This document shows positions 56,954 through 64,000 of a DNA stretch of 64,000 bases, one piece after another (position 1 is the first letter of the stretch; every line of letters starts with the position of its first letter). Below the pieces are notes generated by a model, which did not search any database, was not told the DNA's origin, and saw nothing but the letters and a program-made list of their open reading frames with translations. The DNA comes from Roseovarius sp. (GTDB lineage Bacteria > Pseudomonadota > Alphaproteobacteria > Rhodobacterales > Rhodobacteraceae). The position numbers were made by a program, and so were the translations under genes. Where the stretch lies: NCBI RefSeq assembly GCF_027019125.1, contig NZ_JALUXE010000027.1, forward strand, positions 124,001 through 188,000. Direction: 5' to 3'.

Positions 56954-57358
56954 ATGATCGGACGCCTCAATCATGTCGCCATCGCGGTGCCGGATCTCTC
57001 CGCCGCTGCTGACCAATACCGCCATGCGCTCGGCGCCAAGGTTGGCGCGCCGCAGGACGAGCCGGATCACGGCGTGACCGTGGTTTTCATCGAATTGCCC
57101 AATACCAAGATCGAACTGCTCTATCCCTTGGGCGAAAACAGCCCGATCCAGGGCTTTCTTGACAAGAATCCCTCGGGCGGGATTCACCATGTCTGTTATG
57201 AGGTCGATGACATCATTGCCGCGCGCGATCACCTGAAATCCACCGGCGCGCGGGTGCTGGGCACGGGCGAGCCCAAGATCGGCGCGCATGGCAAGCCGGT
57301 GCTGTTCCTGCATCCCAAGGATTTCAACGGCTGCCTCGTGGAACTGGAGCAGGTCTGA
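56954..57358 (+). CDS. mce: Methylmalonyl-CoA epimerase
   Basis: 134 residues from ATG 56954 after AAAGGAT. The VOC fold carries NHVAIAVPDLSAAADQYRHALGA, VVFIELPNTKIELLYPLGE and GIHHVCYEVDDI, with metal ligands His, Gln-type and Glu residues of the family, ending LHPKDFNGCLVELEQV. It interconverts the R and S forms of methylmalonyl-CoA in propionate breakdown. The next gene starts within its stop codon (TGATG). Confidence 0.92.
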   Translation: MIGRLNHVAIAVPDLSAAADQYRHALGAKVGAPQDEPDHGVTVVFIELPNTKIELLYPLGENSPIQGFLDKNPSGGIHHVCYEVDDIIAARDHLKSTGARVLGTGEPKIGAHGKPVLFLHPKDFNGCLVELEQV

Positions 57359-57642
57359 TGGGCGTTACCTCGGCCATCGTGCTCTTTGCGGTGATCTGGT
57401 TCATGACGTTCTTTGTCGTGTTGCCGATCCGCATCCAGACCCAAGGCGACCTGGGCGAGGTGGTGCCCGGCACCCATGCCGGTTCGCCCGAACATCACCA
57501 TCTCAAGAAAAAGGCGTGGATCACCACCGGCATTGCCATCGTGCTCTGGATCATCATCGGCGGCACGATCATTTCGGGCGTCATCACCGTGCGCGATCTC
57601 GACATGTTCAACCGGATGGGCCCGCCCGCCGCGTCTGAGTAG
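57358..57642 (+). CDS. DUF1467 family membrane protein
   Basis: 94 residues with two membrane helices: GVTSAIVLFAVIWFMTFFVVLPI and TTGIAIVLWIIIGGTIISGVI, with PGTHAGSPEHHHLKKKAW between. The family is alphaproteobacterial and commonly sits beside methylmalonyl-CoA epimerase. Its function is unknown. The start overlaps the mce stop, and the last 35 bases overlap the convergent EI24 gene. Confidence 0.88.
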   Translation: MGVTSAIVLFAVIWFMTFFVVLPIRIQTQGDLGEVVPGTHAGSPEHHHLKKKAWITTGIAIVLWIIIGGTIISGVITVRDLDMFNRMGPPAASE

Positions 57643-58315
57643 CGTGGAAGATATGGGTAAAGGTGGCGGCGCCGAGAATCGGGATCAAGAGGTTCACCAG
57701 CGGCACTGAGAGCGGCATCGCCATGAGCACGCCTGCCCCCCATATGGTCAGGCGGTGTTTCTTGCGCAGGGTCCTGGCCCCCGCCCGCCCGACCCGGCGC
57801 ATGGCGACCAGTTGGAAATATTCCATCCCCAGAAGATAGCCGTTCAATCCCCAGAAGATGAAGAGCGCGAAGGGCGTGAAAAGCGCATAGAGAAAGAGCG
57901 CCACAACATTGGCGCCTATGATCACGCCCAAGAAGTTGACCGTATCGCGCAGCGCCTCGCCAAAGGGAACGGATTGCGCGGGGGGTAATCCGGGATAGTG
58001 GCGATCCTCCACCGCATCGGCCACCGTGTCGAGAAACATCGAGGTGATGGCAGAGGCGACCGGCACCATCAGAAACACGGACAGCACGATCATGAGGAGG
58101 AACGACGCCCCGCTCAGGAGGTCGCCGACCCATGTCACCTCGCCCAGAAGCGGCAGGGTGGTGGTGTCGCCCACCGTCGCCTGAATGAGCCAGAGCACGC
58201 CGGCGTAGGCCGCAATCAAAAGCGCAAGCGTCAGACCGACGCCGAGAAACAGCACCTTGCGGAATCGCGGATCGCCGATCTGGCCCAGGGCCTTGAAGAA
58301 GCTGGCGAAGATCAT
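57608..58315 (-). CDS. EI24 domain membrane protein (CysZ-like)
   Basis: 235 residues from ATG 58315, the start confirmed by an ATGA overlap with the nitroreductase stop. About five membrane segments are seen, including LFLGVGLTLALLIAAYAGVLWLI and FLLMIVLSVFLMVPVASAITS. The middle part carries FLDTVADAVEDRHYPGLPP, characteristic of EI24/CysZ proteins, some of which import sulfate. A transport role here is only inferred. The 3' end overlaps the DUF1467 gene. Confidence 0.83.
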   Translation of the reverse strand: MIFASFFKALGQIGDPRFRKVLFLGVGLTLALLIAAYAGVLWLIQATVGDTTTLPLLGEVTWVGDLLSGASFLLMIVLSVFLMVPVASAITSMFLDTVADAVEDRHYPGLPPAQSVPFGEALRDTVNFLGVIIGANVVALFLYALFTPFALFIFWGLNGYLLGMEYFQLVAMRRVGRAGARTLRKKHRLTIWGAGVLMAMPLSVPLVNLLIPILGAATFTHIFHATQTRRAGPSG

Positions 58316-58890
58316 TCCGAAACCCAAGTCGTGATGCTGTCGATCTCGGGGCGCGGACGCTCGGGCGGGGCGGCGCCTTCGGTGCCGATGTGGATGAAAC
58401 CGGCGATACGCTCGTGATCCGCCAGCCCAAGGGCGGCGGCGGCGAAGCCCCGGTCATGGCTGGGCCAACCGCTCAGCCAATTGGCCCCCCAACCGGCGGC
58501 CAGCGCGGCGTTCAGGAGGCCAAGACAGACACAGGCCGCTGAATAGGTCTGTTCGATGGCCGGGATCTTCTCCGAGGGTTTCGGGCTCTCGATCACTGCC
58601 ACGGCCAGATGGGCATCGGCGAATTGCGTTTCGGCCTTGGCGATGTCCTCGGGCGATTTGCCCAGCCGCTTGCCGGCCGGTGCCACCAGCCCCGCCAGCC
58701 GCACAAGCGCCGCACGCTCCAGCACGATGAGGCGCCAGGGCTCCAGCTTGCCATGATCGGGGACGCGGGTGGCGGCGGTCAGAAGCGGACGCAGCGCGTC
58801 GCGGTCCGGGACCGGCAGCCCCAGCGTCTTGGCCGGGCGCGAACGGCGTGAGAGCATGAAATCGAGAGCGGCGGGATTGGGCGTTGGCAT
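58312..58890 (-). CDS. Nitroreductase family protein
   Basis: 192 residues from ATG 58890. The family signature is LDFMLSRRSRPAKTLGLPVPDRDALRPLL and PDHGKLEPWRLIVLERAAL, which bind FMN; the C-terminal half has AGWGANWLSGWPSHDRGFAAAALGLADHERIAGFIHIGTEG. It resembles the YdjA type more than NfsB. It reduces nitro groups or quinones with NAD(P)H; substrate unknown. The EI24 gene follows, overlapping as ATGA. Confidence 0.88.
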   Translation of the reverse strand: MPTPNPAALDFMLSRRSRPAKTLGLPVPDRDALRPLLTAATRVPDHGKLEPWRLIVLERAALVRLAGLVAPAGKRLGKSPEDIAKAETQFADAHLAVAVIESPKPSEKIPAIEQTYSAACVCLGLLNAALAAGWGANWLSGWPSHDRGFAAAALGLADHERIAGFIHIGTEGAAPPERPRPEIDSITTWVSE

Positions 58891-59003
58891 CGGTGTCTTT
58901 CTCTTGCAAGGCCCCCCACATGTCGGCAAGCGTGCGTCCGTGGTCAAGCCCCGAAGCGGCGATTCCTGTTGGATGGGCGCGCGCCAGCCGGTATGGCACT
59001 GTC

Positions 59004-59258
59004 ATGGACATCCCCGATCTCAGCGCGCTGGCCCAGCCCGGCACCACCATCGCCCTGCGCGTCACCCCAAAGGCCGCGCGCAACCGGATCGTCGCGGAAG
59101 AGGGCGGGCTGCGCGTCTATGTCACCACCGTGCCCGAGGACGGCAAGGCCAATGCCGCCGTTGTCAAATTGCTGGCCAAGGCGCTCGGCGTGCCGAAATC
59201 GCGCCTGACCCTGCTGCGCGGTCACACCAGCCGGGACAAGGTGTTTCAGGTCGACTGA
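59004..59258 (+). CDS. DUF167 (YggU) family protein
   Basis: 84 residues from ATG 59004. The family pattern is IALRVTPKAARNRIVAEEGGLRVYVTTVPEDGKANAAVVKLLAKALGVPKSRLTLLRG. The compact alpha/beta fold is known but the function is not. Its last 13 bases overlap the convergent glpR gene. Confidence 0.88.
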   Translation: MDIPDLSALAQPGTTIALRVTPKAARNRIVAEEGGLRVYVTTVPEDGKANAAVVKLLAKALGVPKSRLTLLRGHTSRDKVFQVD

Positions 59259-60031
59259 TGCTTGCCCGCCATGCCCGCGACCTGCACCCGGGTTCCCCAG
59301 CCCACGCAGCTTTCGGCCAAGGATGCGGGCAAGGGCCGGTCGGTAAAGACCTGATCGACATCGCGAATGGACCCGATCCGCACCGGCGCGCTGCGCTGGA
59401 ACTTGGAATGATCCGCCACCAGAAATACCTCGCGCGAGCGGTTGAGCAGGGTCTGGCCCACCACCACCTCCTGAATGTCGAAATCGAGCATGTCGCCATC
59501 CTCGTCCAGCGCGGAACAGCCCAGAATGGCGTAATCGAACTTGAAATTCTCGATGGTGCGCGCGGTCAGGTTGCCCACCAGCCCATTGTCGGACCGGCGC
59601 AGCGCGCCGCCCGCCACGACAATCTCGCAATCCTTGTTGGCGAGCAGGATTTGCGCCACGTTCATGTTGTTGGTGACGACCATCAGATTGCGGTGATCCA
59701 TCAATTCGCGGGCTACCGCCTCGGTCGTGGTGCCGATGTCGAGAAAGACCGAGGCATCATGCGGAATGGCCGCCGCACAGGCGCGGCCAATCGCGGCCTT
59801 GGCAGGCTCGTTCAGGCGGCGTCGTTCCTCGTAGAGGATGTTCGATACGCCCGACGGCAGGATCGCGCCGCCATGGACGCGCTCCAGCTTGCCCGCGTTG
59901 GCCAGTTCGGTGAGGTCGCGGCGGATGGTCTGAACGGTAACGTCAAAGCGTTCGGCCAGATCCTCGACCGTGACCTTGCCTTCGGCGCGGGCGATTTCCA
60001 GAATGTCGGGTTGGCGAAAGCTCTGGGACAT
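59246..60031 (-). CDS. glpR: DeoR family repressor, GlpR type
   Basis: 261 residues from ATG 60031, giving MSQSFRQPDILEIARAEGKV. The DeoR helix-turn-helix is VEDLAERFDVTVQTIRRDLTELANAGKLERVHGGA; the sugar-phosphate domain follows (VFLDIGTTTEAVARELMDHRN, SALDEDGDMLDFD and LVADHSKFQRSAPVRIG). It should be released from DNA by glycerol 3-phosphate. It is divergent from glpD by 289 bases. Two copies of a 13-bp site on opposite strands lie in that gap, one near each gene. Confidence 0.9.
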   Translation of the reverse strand: MSQSFRQPDILEIARAEGKVTVEDLAERFDVTVQTIRRDLTELANAGKLERVHGGAILPSGVSNILYEERRRLNEPAKAAIGRACAAAIPHDASVFLDIGTTTEAVARELMDHRNLMVVTNNMNVAQILLANKDCEIVVAGGALRRSDNGLVGNLTARTIENFKFDYAILGCSALDEDGDMLDFDIQEVVVGQTLLNRSREVFLVADHSKFQRSAPVRIGSIRDVDQVFTDRPLPASLAESCVGWGTRVQVAGMAGKHQST

Positions 60032-60053
60032 GGGCGGCCTTGATTGGTTGCAG

Positions 60054-60074
60054 GTTCGATTATGTTCGTTTTGT
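60054..60074 (-). promoter_or_regulatory. GlpR operator near glpR
   Basis: GTTCGAT (60054-60060) and GTTCGTT (60064-60070) are in the same direction ten bases apart, about one helical turn. The 13 bases at 60062-60074 recur exactly, in inverted orientation, at 60244-60256 near the glpD promoter. The site lies 31 bases upstream of the glpR start, so autoregulation is likely. Confidence 0.55.
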
Positions 60075-60206
60075 CGCGCGCTGCAAGCAAAGCCTCCGCT
60101 GCGTTGCGGCGTAATGGCCGAATCGCGGCTGTCAGGGCATGAGTGACGCAACTTCAGGGCGGGAAATGCGTTCGTTCGCGCCCGAGATCGGGCGTGGTCC
60201 TGAAAA

Positions 60207-60236
60207 TTGATGAATGAAATCAAAGGATGAATTAAT
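60207..60236 (+). promoter_or_regulatory. Candidate glpD promoter
   Basis: TTGATG (60207-60212) and ATTAAT (60231-60236) are 18 bases apart; the latter matches four of six -10 positions. The operator at 60244-60256 would lie at the transcription start, so a bound repressor blocks initiation. Confidence 0.42.
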
Positions 60237-60243
60237 AAAAGAA

Positions 60244-60256
60244 ACAAAACGAACAT
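60244..60256 (+). promoter_or_regulatory. GlpR operator near the glpD promoter
   Basis: ACAAAACGAACAT (60244-60256) is the exact reverse complement of 60062-60074. It sits just downstream of the promoter candidate and 65 bases before the glpD start. Confidence 0.55.
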
Positions 60257-60320
60257 TCATTCTTGACCCATGCGGTCAAAAAGTGGTTCGTTTGCGCTCA
60301 TCTTACGGTGGGAGGGGCGC

Positions 60321-61931
60321 GTGTCGCAGGACCGCGAGGGCACAGTGATCGACCTGTTCGTCATCGGCGGCGGCATCAACGGCTGTGGCATCGCCCGTGA
60401 TGCGGCGGGCCGGGGGCTGCGGGTGGAACTGGCCGAGATGAACGATCTCGCCTGGGCCACATCGAGCGCCTCGACCAAGCTTTTCCACGGGGGTCTGCGC
60501 TATCTCGAATATTTCGAGATCCGGCTGGTGCGCGAGGCGCTGATCGAGCGGGAAACCCTGCTGCGCGCCATGCCGCATATCAGCTGGCCCATGCGTTTTG
60601 TGCTGCCCTATCACCGCGATATGCGGTTCGAGGGCGAAACGCCCACCTCGCGTATTCTCAATCTCGTCATGCCCTGGATGAAAGGGCGGCGGCCTGCCTG
60701 GCTGATCCGCCTGGGACTGTTCCTGTATGACCATCTCGGGGGTCGTAAAATCCTGCCCGCGACCTCGACGCTTGATCTGCGCAATGGGCCGGAGGGGGCA
60801 CCGCTCAAGGACAAGTTCACCCGCGCCTATGAATATTCCGACTGCTGGATCGAGGACAGCCGCCTTGTCGTGCTGAACGCCCGCGATGCCGAGGCGCGCG
60901 GCGCGCGCATCCGCACCCGCACCCGCGTGCAATCGGCCGAGCGTGTGGGGGATCTGTGGCAGGTGACGCTCAAGGATCAGGAAACCGGCGCGGTCGAGGT
61001 GGTGCAGGCGCGCGCCCTCGTCAATGCCGCCGGACCTTGGGTCAAGGATGTGATCTCGGGCACGCTGCGCCTCAACTCTGCCGAGGGCGTGCGGCTGGTG
61101 CGCGGTAGCCATATCGTGACGCGCCGCCTGTTCGATCACGACAAATGCTATTTCTTCCAAGGCACCGATGGGCGGATCATCTTTGCCATCCCCTATGAGG
61201 GGGAGTTCACGCTGATCGGCACCACCGATGCCGAACACGGGCAGGCGGATACGCGCCCCGAATGCACGCCGGAAGAGGCCGAGTATCTTTGCCGCTTTGC
61301 GTCGGAATATTTCAAGACGCCCGTGACACGCGCCGATATCGTCTGGACCTACTCGGGGGTGCGCCCGCTCTATGACGATGGCGCGAAATCCGCCACCGCT
61401 GCCACCCGCGACTATGTGCTCACGCTGGCCGAGGGGCCGGGTGCGCCGCTTCTGAACATCTTTGGTGGCAAGATCACGACGTACCGCAAACTGGCCGAGG
61501 CGGCGCTGGCCAAGCTGTGCCAGTTCTTTCCGGATGCCGGCGCGGATTGGACCGCAGGCGTCGCCCTGCCGGGGGGAGATTTCCCCGTTGACGGGTTCGA
61601 CCGGCTGACCGAGAATCTGCACCGGGCCTATCCGTTTCTCACGGAGGCATGGGCGCGGCGGCTGGTGCGCGCCTATGGCACCGAGGCGGTGGATATTCTG
61701 GGCGAGGCGCGCGAGGCCGCCGATCTTGGTCCCGATTTCGGCGCCACCCTGACCGGGGCCGAGGTGCGCTGGCAGATGGATCATGAATACGCCCGCACGG
61801 CGGCGGATGTGGTCTGGCGGCGCACCCGTCTGGGCCTCAAGATGACCGAGGCGCAGATTGCGGCGCTCGACGACTGGATGCAGCAGGAGCGCGGGCTTGA
61901 CCGGGCCGCCCCCGTGGCTGCCAAGGGATGA
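60321..61931 (+). CDS. glpD: Glycerol-3-phosphate dehydrogenase (respiratory, FAD-dependent)
   Basis: 536 residues from GTG 60321, with GGAGGGG just upstream; an earlier in-frame ATG at 60270 has no ribosome site. The FAD-binding motif is LFVIGGGINGCGIARDAAGRGLRVEL and the family marker is TSSASTKLFHGGLRYLE. Other typical stretches are FFQGTDGRIIFAIPYEGEFTLIGTTD and FGGKITTYRKLAE. It oxidises glycerol 3-phosphate to dihydroxyacetone phosphate and passes electrons to ubiquinone, at the inner membrane. It starts the operon with the glycerol/glycerol-3-phosphate transporter genes and is separated from glpS by 16 bases. Confidence 0.95.
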   Translation: MSQDREGTVIDLFVIGGGINGCGIARDAAGRGLRVELAEMNDLAWATSSASTKLFHGGLRYLEYFEIRLVREALIERETLLRAMPHISWPMRFVLPYHRDMRFEGETPTSRILNLVMPWMKGRRPAWLIRLGLFLYDHLGGRKILPATSTLDLRNGPEGAPLKDKFTRAYEYSDCWIEDSRLVVLNARDAEARGARIRTRTRVQSAERVGDLWQVTLKDQETGAVEVVQARALVNAAGPWVKDVISGTLRLNSAEGVRLVRGSHIVTRRLFDHDKCYFFQGTDGRIIFAIPYEGEFTLIGTTDAEHGQADTRPECTPEEAEYLCRFASEYFKTPVTRADIVWTYSGVRPLYDDGAKSATAATRDYVLTLAEGPGAPLLNIFGGKITTYRKLAEAALAKLCQFFPDAGADWTAGVALPGGDFPVDGFDRLTENLHRAYPFLTEAWARRLVRAYGTEAVDILGEAREAADLGPDFGATLTGAEVRWQMDHEYARTAADVVWRRTRLGLKMTEAQIAALDDWMQQERGLDRAAPVAAKG

Positions 61932-61947
61932 TGGAGGAAAAGACCGC

Positions 61948-63036
61948 ATGGCGCTGACACTCAAGGGGGTATCGAAACGCGTGAACGGGCAGGTGCATAT
62001 TCACCCGACCGACCTCACGCTCGAGGCCGGCACGATGAACGTGCTTCTGGGGCCGACCCTCTCGGGGAAAACCTCGCTCATGCGGCTTATGGCGGGGCTC
62101 GATGCGCCCGCAACGGGCCGTATCCTGTGGAACGGTGCGGATGTCACCGGAATGCGCGTGCAGGATCGCCGCGTTGCGATGGTCTATCAGCAGTTCATCA
62201 ACTATCCCTCGATGACCGTCTATGACAACATCGCCTCGCCCCTGCGCCTGATGGGCAAATCCAGCGCCGAGATTGACGCGGCAGTCCGGAAAACCGCCGA
62301 TCTCATGCAGCTTTCGCCGATGCTGAATCGCAAGCCGCTGGAGCTTTCGGGGGGTCAGCAACAGCGCTGCGCGCTGGCCCGCGCGCTGGTCAAGGAGGCC
62401 GGTCTGGTTCTGCTCGATGAGCCGCTGGCCAATCTCGATTACAAGCTGCGCGAGGAATTGCGCGCGGAAATCCCGCGGATTTTCGAGGCGGCGGGCAGCA
62501 TCTTTGTCTATGCCACGACCGAGCCGGAAGAGGCGCTGCTTCTTGGGGGCAATACCGCGACCCTCTGGGAAGGGCGGGTGACGCAATTCGGCCCGACACC
62601 GCAGGTCTACCGCCAGCCGCGCGACGCCACGACCGCGCGCGTCTTCAGCGATCCGCCGATGAATTTCCTGACCGTGCAGAAATCCGGCGCGCGCATTCTC
62701 TTCGGCGATGGGCAATCGGCGGCGGCGCTGGGCAGCATGGCGGGGCTTGCCGATGGCACCTATACAGCCGGGTTTCGGCCCAACCATCTGGAACTGGACC
62801 GGCATACACCTGATGCGCTGACTTTCGACGCGCGCCTCAACGTGACCGAGATCACCGGCTCCGAAACCTTTGTGCATCTGGATCACCATGGCGAGCGGTG
62901 GGTGGGGCTTATCCACGGGGTGCGCGATCTGAAACTGGGGGCCGCACTCCGGGTCTATCTTGATCCGGCGCATGTCTATGTGTTCGGGGCGGATGGCGCG
63001 CTGGTGGCGCCCGCGCCCTATGCAGAGGCGGCGTGA
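61948..63036 (+). CDS. glpS: Glycerol ABC transporter ATP-binding protein GlpS
   Basis: 362 residues from ATG 61948 with GGAGGAAAA upstream. Walker A is GPTLSGKT, the Q-loop MVYQQFINYPSMTV, the signature LSGGQQQRCALARAL and Walker B LVLLDEPLANLD. A TOBE-like domain follows residue 235. It is one of the two different ATPases of the glpSTPQUV glycerol importer known from rhizobia. glpT follows nine bases later. Confidence 0.92.
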   Translation: MALTLKGVSKRVNGQVHIHPTDLTLEAGTMNVLLGPTLSGKTSLMRLMAGLDAPATGRILWNGADVTGMRVQDRRVAMVYQQFINYPSMTVYDNIASPLRLMGKSSAEIDAAVRKTADLMQLSPMLNRKPLELSGGQQQRCALARALVKEAGLVLLDEPLANLDYKLREELRAEIPRIFEAAGSIFVYATTEPEEALLLGGNTATLWEGRVTQFGPTPQVYRQPRDATTARVFSDPPMNFLTVQKSGARILFGDGQSAAALGSMAGLADGTYTAGFRPNHLELDRHTPDALTFDARLNVTEITGSETFVHLDHHGERWVGLIHGVRDLKLGAALRVYLDPAHVYVFGADGALVAPAPYAEAA

Positions 63037-63045
63037 GGGGGAATC

Positions 63046-64000
63046 ATGGCCAAGATCACGCTGGATAATCTCGCACATAGTTACCTTGCCCGCCCGGCGT
63101 CCGAGGCGGATTTCGCGCTCAAGGAACTCAATCACGTCTGGGCCGATGGCGAGGCCTATGCGCTCCTGGGCGCGTCGGGCTGTGGCAAGTCCACGCTGCT
63201 CAACATCATTTCGGGCCTCTTGCGCCCAAGTCAGGGCCGTATCCTGTTCAACGATCAGGATGTCACCGATCAGGCAACGGCGGCGCGCAATATCGCGCAG
63301 GTGTTCCAGTTTCCGGTGGTCTATGACACCATGACGGTGCGCGACAATCTGGCCTTTCCGCTGCGCAATCGCGGGGCCGCGCCGGCCTATATCGCCGAGC
63401 GGGTCCAGACCATCGCCCGCATGATCGGGATGGAGGCGGAACTGGGGCGCAAGGCGCGCGGTCTCACGGCAGATGCCAAGCAGAAGATCAGCCTTGGCCG
63501 CGGGATGGTGCGCGAGGATGTCAACGCGCTCCTCTTCGATGAACCGCTGACGGTGATCGACCCACATATGAAATGGGAACTCAGGACACAGCTCAAGGCG
63601 CTGCATCACGAGTTTGGCCATACGATGATCTATGTCACCCATGACCAGACCGAGGCGCTGACCTTTGCCGACAAGGTGGTCGTCATGCACGATGGCCGCG
63701 TCGTGCAGGTGGGCACGCCTCAGGAACTCTTTGAGCGGCCAGAGCATACATTCGTGGGCTATTTCATCGGCTCGCCGGGGATGAACCTGCTTGATGCCCA
63801 AGTGACCGGCACCAAGGCCGTAGTGCAAGGCGTCGAAATCCCGCTGGGGGCCGACTATGCCCGCCCCACGGGCCGGGTGCAGATTGGCGTGCGGCCTGAA
63901 TTTGTGCGCCTGACGGCAGGGGCCGAGGGGCTGCCCGTGACGGTGCGGCGGATCGAGGATGTGGGCCGCCACAAGATCATCCGCTGCGAGTTTGCAGGCA
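63046..64000 (+). CDS. glpT: Glycerol ABC transporter ATP-binding protein GlpT, 3' end outside window
   Basis: 318 complete codons from ATG 63046 with no stop before the window end. Walker A is GASGCGKSTLL, Walker B LLFDEPLTVIDP. The ABC signature is degenerate: where LSGGQ is expected the sequence reads LTADAKQKISLGRGMVR. The Q-loop is VFQFPVVYDTMTV. It is the second ATPase of the glycerol importer; the asymmetric signature suggests GlpS and GlpT form a heterodimer in which one ATP site is weaker. glpPQUV are expected beyond the edge. Confidence 0.88.
   Translation, partial: MAKITLDNLAHSYLARPASEADFALKELNHVWADGEAYALLGASGCGKSTLLNIISGLLRPSQGRILFNDQDVTDQATAARNIAQVFQFPVVYDTMTVRDNLAFPLRNRGAAPAYIAERVQTIARMIGMEAELGRKARGLTADAKQKISLGRGMVREDVNALLFDEPLTVIDPHMKWELRTQLKALHHEFGHTMIYVTHDQTEALTFADKVVVMHDGRVVQVGTPQELFERPEHTFVGYFIGSPGMNLLDAQVTGTKAVVQGVEIPLGADYARPTGRVQIGVRPEFVRLTAGAEGLPVTVRRIEDVGRHKIIRCEFAG

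Noticed and set aside
61837..63972. A 711-residue minus-strand frame over glpD, glpS and glpT
   Set aside because: It runs antisense through three genes with clear ABC and FAD motifs and itself contains no domain; it is a shadow frame.
1..64000. CRISPR arrays, tRNA/rRNA genes, insertion sequences and phage genes
   Set aside because: No short regularly spaced repeats, no tRNA-like cloverleaf with a CCA end and no transposase or integrase motif was seen in any frame.

Overview
The window is high-GC, densely coded DNA from an alphaproteobacterium, most likely a marine member of the Rhodobacterales (roseobacter group). The evidence is the gene content and its pairings: clpP-clpX followed by an NDUFA12-type complex I subunit, mlaD and a DUF2155 protein; DUF1467 beside methylmalonyl-CoA epimerase; Lhr-type helicase beside PdeM; a glpD-glpS-glpT transporter operon; preT-preA; and ATP-dependent transporters in large number. 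No tRNA, rRNA, CRISPR array, insertion sequence or phage gene was seen. No gene-free stretch exceeds about 300 bases.

Layout. 1-2 kb: end of a DnaQ-type exonuclease gene, a zinc-ribbon protein, an orphan intrinsic terminator and a CoA-binding protein. 2-19.8 kb: an accessory biosynthetic island, almost all on the minus strand. In transcription order it holds a family 2 glycosyltransferase, an oligosaccharide flippase, a single-module polyketide synthase (KS-AT-KR-DH-ACP-TE), a second family 2 glycosyltransferase, an NRPS protein (formyltransferase, adenylation domain interrupted by a luciferase-like monooxygenase, carrier protein), a Sfp-type phosphopantetheinyl transferase and a Wzz-like chain-length protein, with a divergent family 4 glycosyltransferase. 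The four genes from PKS to phosphopantetheinyl transferase are joined by ATGA stop/start overlaps. My reading is that the NRPS starts a formylated, oxidised (probably glycine-derived) unit, the PKS extends it by one step and releases it, and the product is linked to a glycan or glycolipid that is flipped and exported. This is the least conventional part of the window.

19.7-26.2 kb: ubiK, then lgt-midA-pgeF overlapping in one operon, a VOC protein, and a divergent pair (FAD oxidoreductase and MnmD) that looks like a split form of the bifunctional tRNA enzyme MnmC, then a DMT exporter. 26.3-29 kb: reductive pyrimidine catabolism (preTA) behind a strong palindrome. 29-36 kb: mixed metabolic genes, including a stand-alone Hen1-like RNA methyltransferase domain and a 21-bp intergenic inverted repeat. 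36-44.1 kb: a creatinine/creatine catabolic locus: creatinase, LysR regulator, creatininase, a complete four-gene ABC importer and a GlxA-type AraC regulator. Creatininase and creatinase would give sarcosine and urea.

44.1-46.5 kb: an acyl-CoA dehydrogenase behind a 27-bp palindrome, an AhpD-like protein and a BigR/SqrR-type ArsR repressor with both sensing cysteines. 46.7-50.8 kb: clpP, clpX, NDUFA12, mlaD, DUF2155 and aat. 50.9-59.3 kb: a methyltransferase-like protein, PaaI thioesterase, membrane LytTR regulator, PdeM and Lhr-like helicase, a response regulator, methylmalonyl-CoA epimerase with DUF1467, EI24, nitroreductase and DUF167 genes. 59.2-64 kb: glycerol-3-phosphate use: glpR divergent from glpD-glpS-glpT, the last cut by the window edge.

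Start codons were chosen from Shine-Dalgarno spacing, ATGA overlaps and family conservation; alternatives are given where the choice is open. All functional calls rest on motifs and family resemblance recognised by eye, with no database search.
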